A DNA stretch of 5,806 nucleotides. Origin: Bacteroidales bacterium Bact_16. GTDB taxonomy: Bacteria; Bacteroidota; Bacteroidia; Bacteroidales; UBA932. Where the stretch lies: assembly GCA_001602885.1 (NCBI GenBank), contig LUZH01000011.1:1-5806 (forward strand), read 5' to 3'. Position numbers and translations under genes: made by a program. Under the pieces are notes generated by a model. The model searched no databases. It saw nothing but the letters and a program-made list of their open reading frames with translations, and was not told the DNA's origin. Shown piece by piece: positions 4,397-5,806 of this stretch. How positions within the stretch are numbered: the stretch's first letter is position 1; the number at the start of each line of letters is the position of its first letter.

Positions 4397-5806
4397 TCAG
4401 TCGAAGAACTTCCCGTCGCCGTCGGCGTCGAGCGTCTGCGCCAGCTTCTCGATATTGAGGCTGCGCGCGGAAGCGTCCACGATTTCCTTATAGATACCCC
4501 CAGCGCGGTAGACCTCGTCCGGGTCGCCGCTTTGCTCGACGCGTCCCTGCCGGAGCGCGTAGATGACGTCGCTGTCGATGATCTGGGAGATGGAGTGCGA
4601 GATCATGATGACCGTGCGGTTCTTCTTGATCTCGTCGATGCTGGCCTTGATCTGCTCGGTCGCGATGGCGTCCAGCGAGGCGGTCGGCTCGTCCAGGAAG
4701 ATGATGGGCGGGTTCTTGAGGAACATCCGCGCGATGGCGATGCGCTGCTGCTGGCCGCCGGACAGGTCCGCGGCCTTGTTCTGGAAGCCCTTGGGAAGGG
4801 CGATGATCTGGTCGTAGATATATGCCTTGCGGGCGGCCTCCTCCACCTCTTCGAAGGTGGCGTCGGGCCGGCCGTAGCGGATGTTTTCTTCGATGGTGCC
4901 GTCGAAGATGTGGTTCTTCTGCAGGACCAGGCCGATGTTCTCGCGCAGGTAGTGCGTGTCCCATTCGCGCAGGTCCACGCCGTCGAGCCTGATGCTGCCG
5001 CTGTCCGGCTCGTAGAACTTGTCCAGCAGGTTGACGATGGTGGACTTGCCGGCGCCGCTCAGGCCCACCAGGGCCGTGATGCGGCCGCTGCGGACGGTCA
5101 TGTTGATGTCGTGCAGGGCCTTGTTGCCGTTGGGGTAGGTGAAGTCCACGTGGGAGAGCTCGAAATTGCCTTCGACCCGTTCGGGGCGGTATCCGCCGCT
5201 GGGCTCGACCTCCTCTTCGGAGCCGAGGATGTCGAAGAAGCCCTCGGCGTAGACGAGCGCGTCGTTCATGTCGTCGAAGATGCGCTGCAGCTGGGTGATC
5301 GGGGCTGTGACGTTGCTGAACAACATCACGTGGTACATGATCTTGCCGATCGTCATCCCGGGATAGTCGACCAGCACGAGGTAGGCCGTCAGGATGATGA
5401 TGAGCACGGTGCCCACCTGCCGGACCGAGCTCTTGACCGCATCGTAGTAGAAGGAGGTGCGGCGGACGTTCATCTGGTTGTCCGTGAACTTGGTCTGCAG
5501 GTCCCACTGCTTGGCGCTCTCGATCTGCTCGCGGTTGAAGGACTTGATGACGTTGATGCTCTCGATGATGCTCATCACGCCGTGGCTCTTCATCTCGCGG
5601 TAGTCGCGCATGTTGCGGCGCCAGCCCTTGAGCTTGCGCGCCTGGCGCACCGTGATCCAGAAGTAGACGGGCACGATCAGCAGGGCGGTGAGGCCCACGT
5701 AGACGTTGGCGGCGAACATCAGGACGAGCGCGAGCACGGAACTCGTGAAGAGCGGCAGCAGGTCGATGAAGAAGTTCTGCACCGTGCGCGAGAGGCTGCT
5801 CACGCC
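4397..5806 (-). CDS. ABC exporter half-transporter (membrane plus ATPase domains), 5' end missing
   Basis: At least 469 residues of a fused permease-ATPase of the MsbA/lipid and drug exporter type. The frame stays open to the window edge; the GTG at 5803 is internal, and about 100-140 N-terminal residues (the first membrane helices) should lie to the right. Numbering from that GTG codon, membrane helices fall near 13-32, 33-52, 127-145 and 151-172. The ATPase domain has A-loop Y223, Walker A GLSGAGKST (247-255), Q-loop Q295, signature LSGGQQQR (347-354), Walker B IIFLDEP (367-373), catalytic E372 and switch H403, so it should hydrolyse ATP. As a half-transporter it would work as a dimer in the inner membrane and export an unidentified, probably hydrophobic, substrate. 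Oddities are a shortened X-loop just before the signature (LPKGFQNKAADLSGG), DEPTASLD instead of the exporter-typical DEATSALD, and an acidic DADGDG tail. It is convergent with the receiver gene with no spacer. Substrate cannot be told from sequence. Confidence 0.95.
   Translation of the reverse strand, partial: GVSSLSRTVQNFFIDLLPLFTSSVLALVLMFAANVYVGLTALLIVPVYFWITVRQARKLKGWRRNMRDYREMKSHGVMSIIESINVIKSFNREQIESAKQWDLQTKFTDNQMNVRRTSFYYDAVKSSVRQVGTVLIIILTAYLVLVDYPGMTIGKIMYHVMLFSNVTAPITQLQRIFDDMNDALVYAEGFFDILGSEEEVEPSGGYRPERVEGNFELSHVDFTYPNGNKALHDINMTVRSGRITALVGLSGAGKSTIVNLLDKFYEPDSGSIRLDGVDLREWDTHYLRENIGLVLQKNHIFDGTIEENIRYGRPDATFEEVEEAARKAYIYDQIIALPKGFQNKAADLSGGQQQRIAIARMFLKNPPIIFLDEPTASLDAIATEQIKASIDEIKKNRTVIMISHSISQIIDSDVIYALRQGRVEQSGDPDEVYRAGGIYKEIVDASARSLNIEKLAQTLDADGDGKFFD

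Noticed and set aside
5803..5803. GTG at 5803 as the true start of the ABC transporter
   Set aside because: The frame continues to the window edge, and a start here would delete the first two membrane helices every such exporter needs. The codon is most likely an internal valine.

Overview
The window looks like a piece of a GC-rich Bacteroidetes (Bacteroidales-type) chromosome. Two promoters match the phylum's TTTG-N19-21-TAnnTTTG form exactly, start codons lack Shine-Dalgarno sites and sit in A/T-rich leaders, genes are GC-rich with GC-rich third positions, and gaps between genes are AT-rich. The protein families (a membrane-anchored AraC regulator, a periplasmic-helical-sensor histidine kinase with an F-x-QGTGLGLSIC ATP lid, an MsbA-like half-transporter) fit this too. 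The genus cannot be fixed from the sequence; Alistipes-like GC-rich Bacteroidales would be compatible.

Layout, left to right. (1) Positions 1-52, minus strand: the first 17 codons of rpsF (ribosomal protein S6), running off the left edge. Its canonical promoter is at 103-134, and a strong hairpin (79-102) would form the very 5' end of its mRNA. (2) 167-1507, minus: a 446-residue AraC-family regulator with about seven N-terminal membrane helices, with its own canonical promoter at 1593-1623. (3) 1508-1986: a 479-base AT-rich divergent intergenic region holding that promoter, a perfect dyad, short direct repeats and a weaker candidate kinase promoter. (4) 1987-3963, plus: a histidine kinase with signal peptide, about 350-residue helical periplasmic sensor, one membrane helix, and HisKA and HATPase domains. 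(5) 3974-4396, plus: a stand-alone receiver domain ten bases downstream, almost certainly in the same operon. (6) 4397-5806, minus: the C-terminal four fifths or so of an ABC exporter half-transporter, running off the right edge. Its stop codon directly abuts the receiver's stop codon.

How the parts may work together. The kinase and receiver form a two-component pair in which the receiver has no DNA-binding or other output domain; it resembles a hybrid kinase split into two genes. The divergent regulator joins membrane sensing to DNA binding in one polypeptide. The shared intergenic region makes cross-regulation plausible, but nothing in the sequence proves it. rpsF and the ABC exporter look like unrelated neighbours. 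No mobile element, CRISPR array, tRNA or rRNA was found, and there is no clear evidence of a wholly new system. The points most worth a second look are the S6 mRNA 5' hairpin, the divergent double-sensor arrangement, and the shortened X-loop and acidic tail of the ABC protein.
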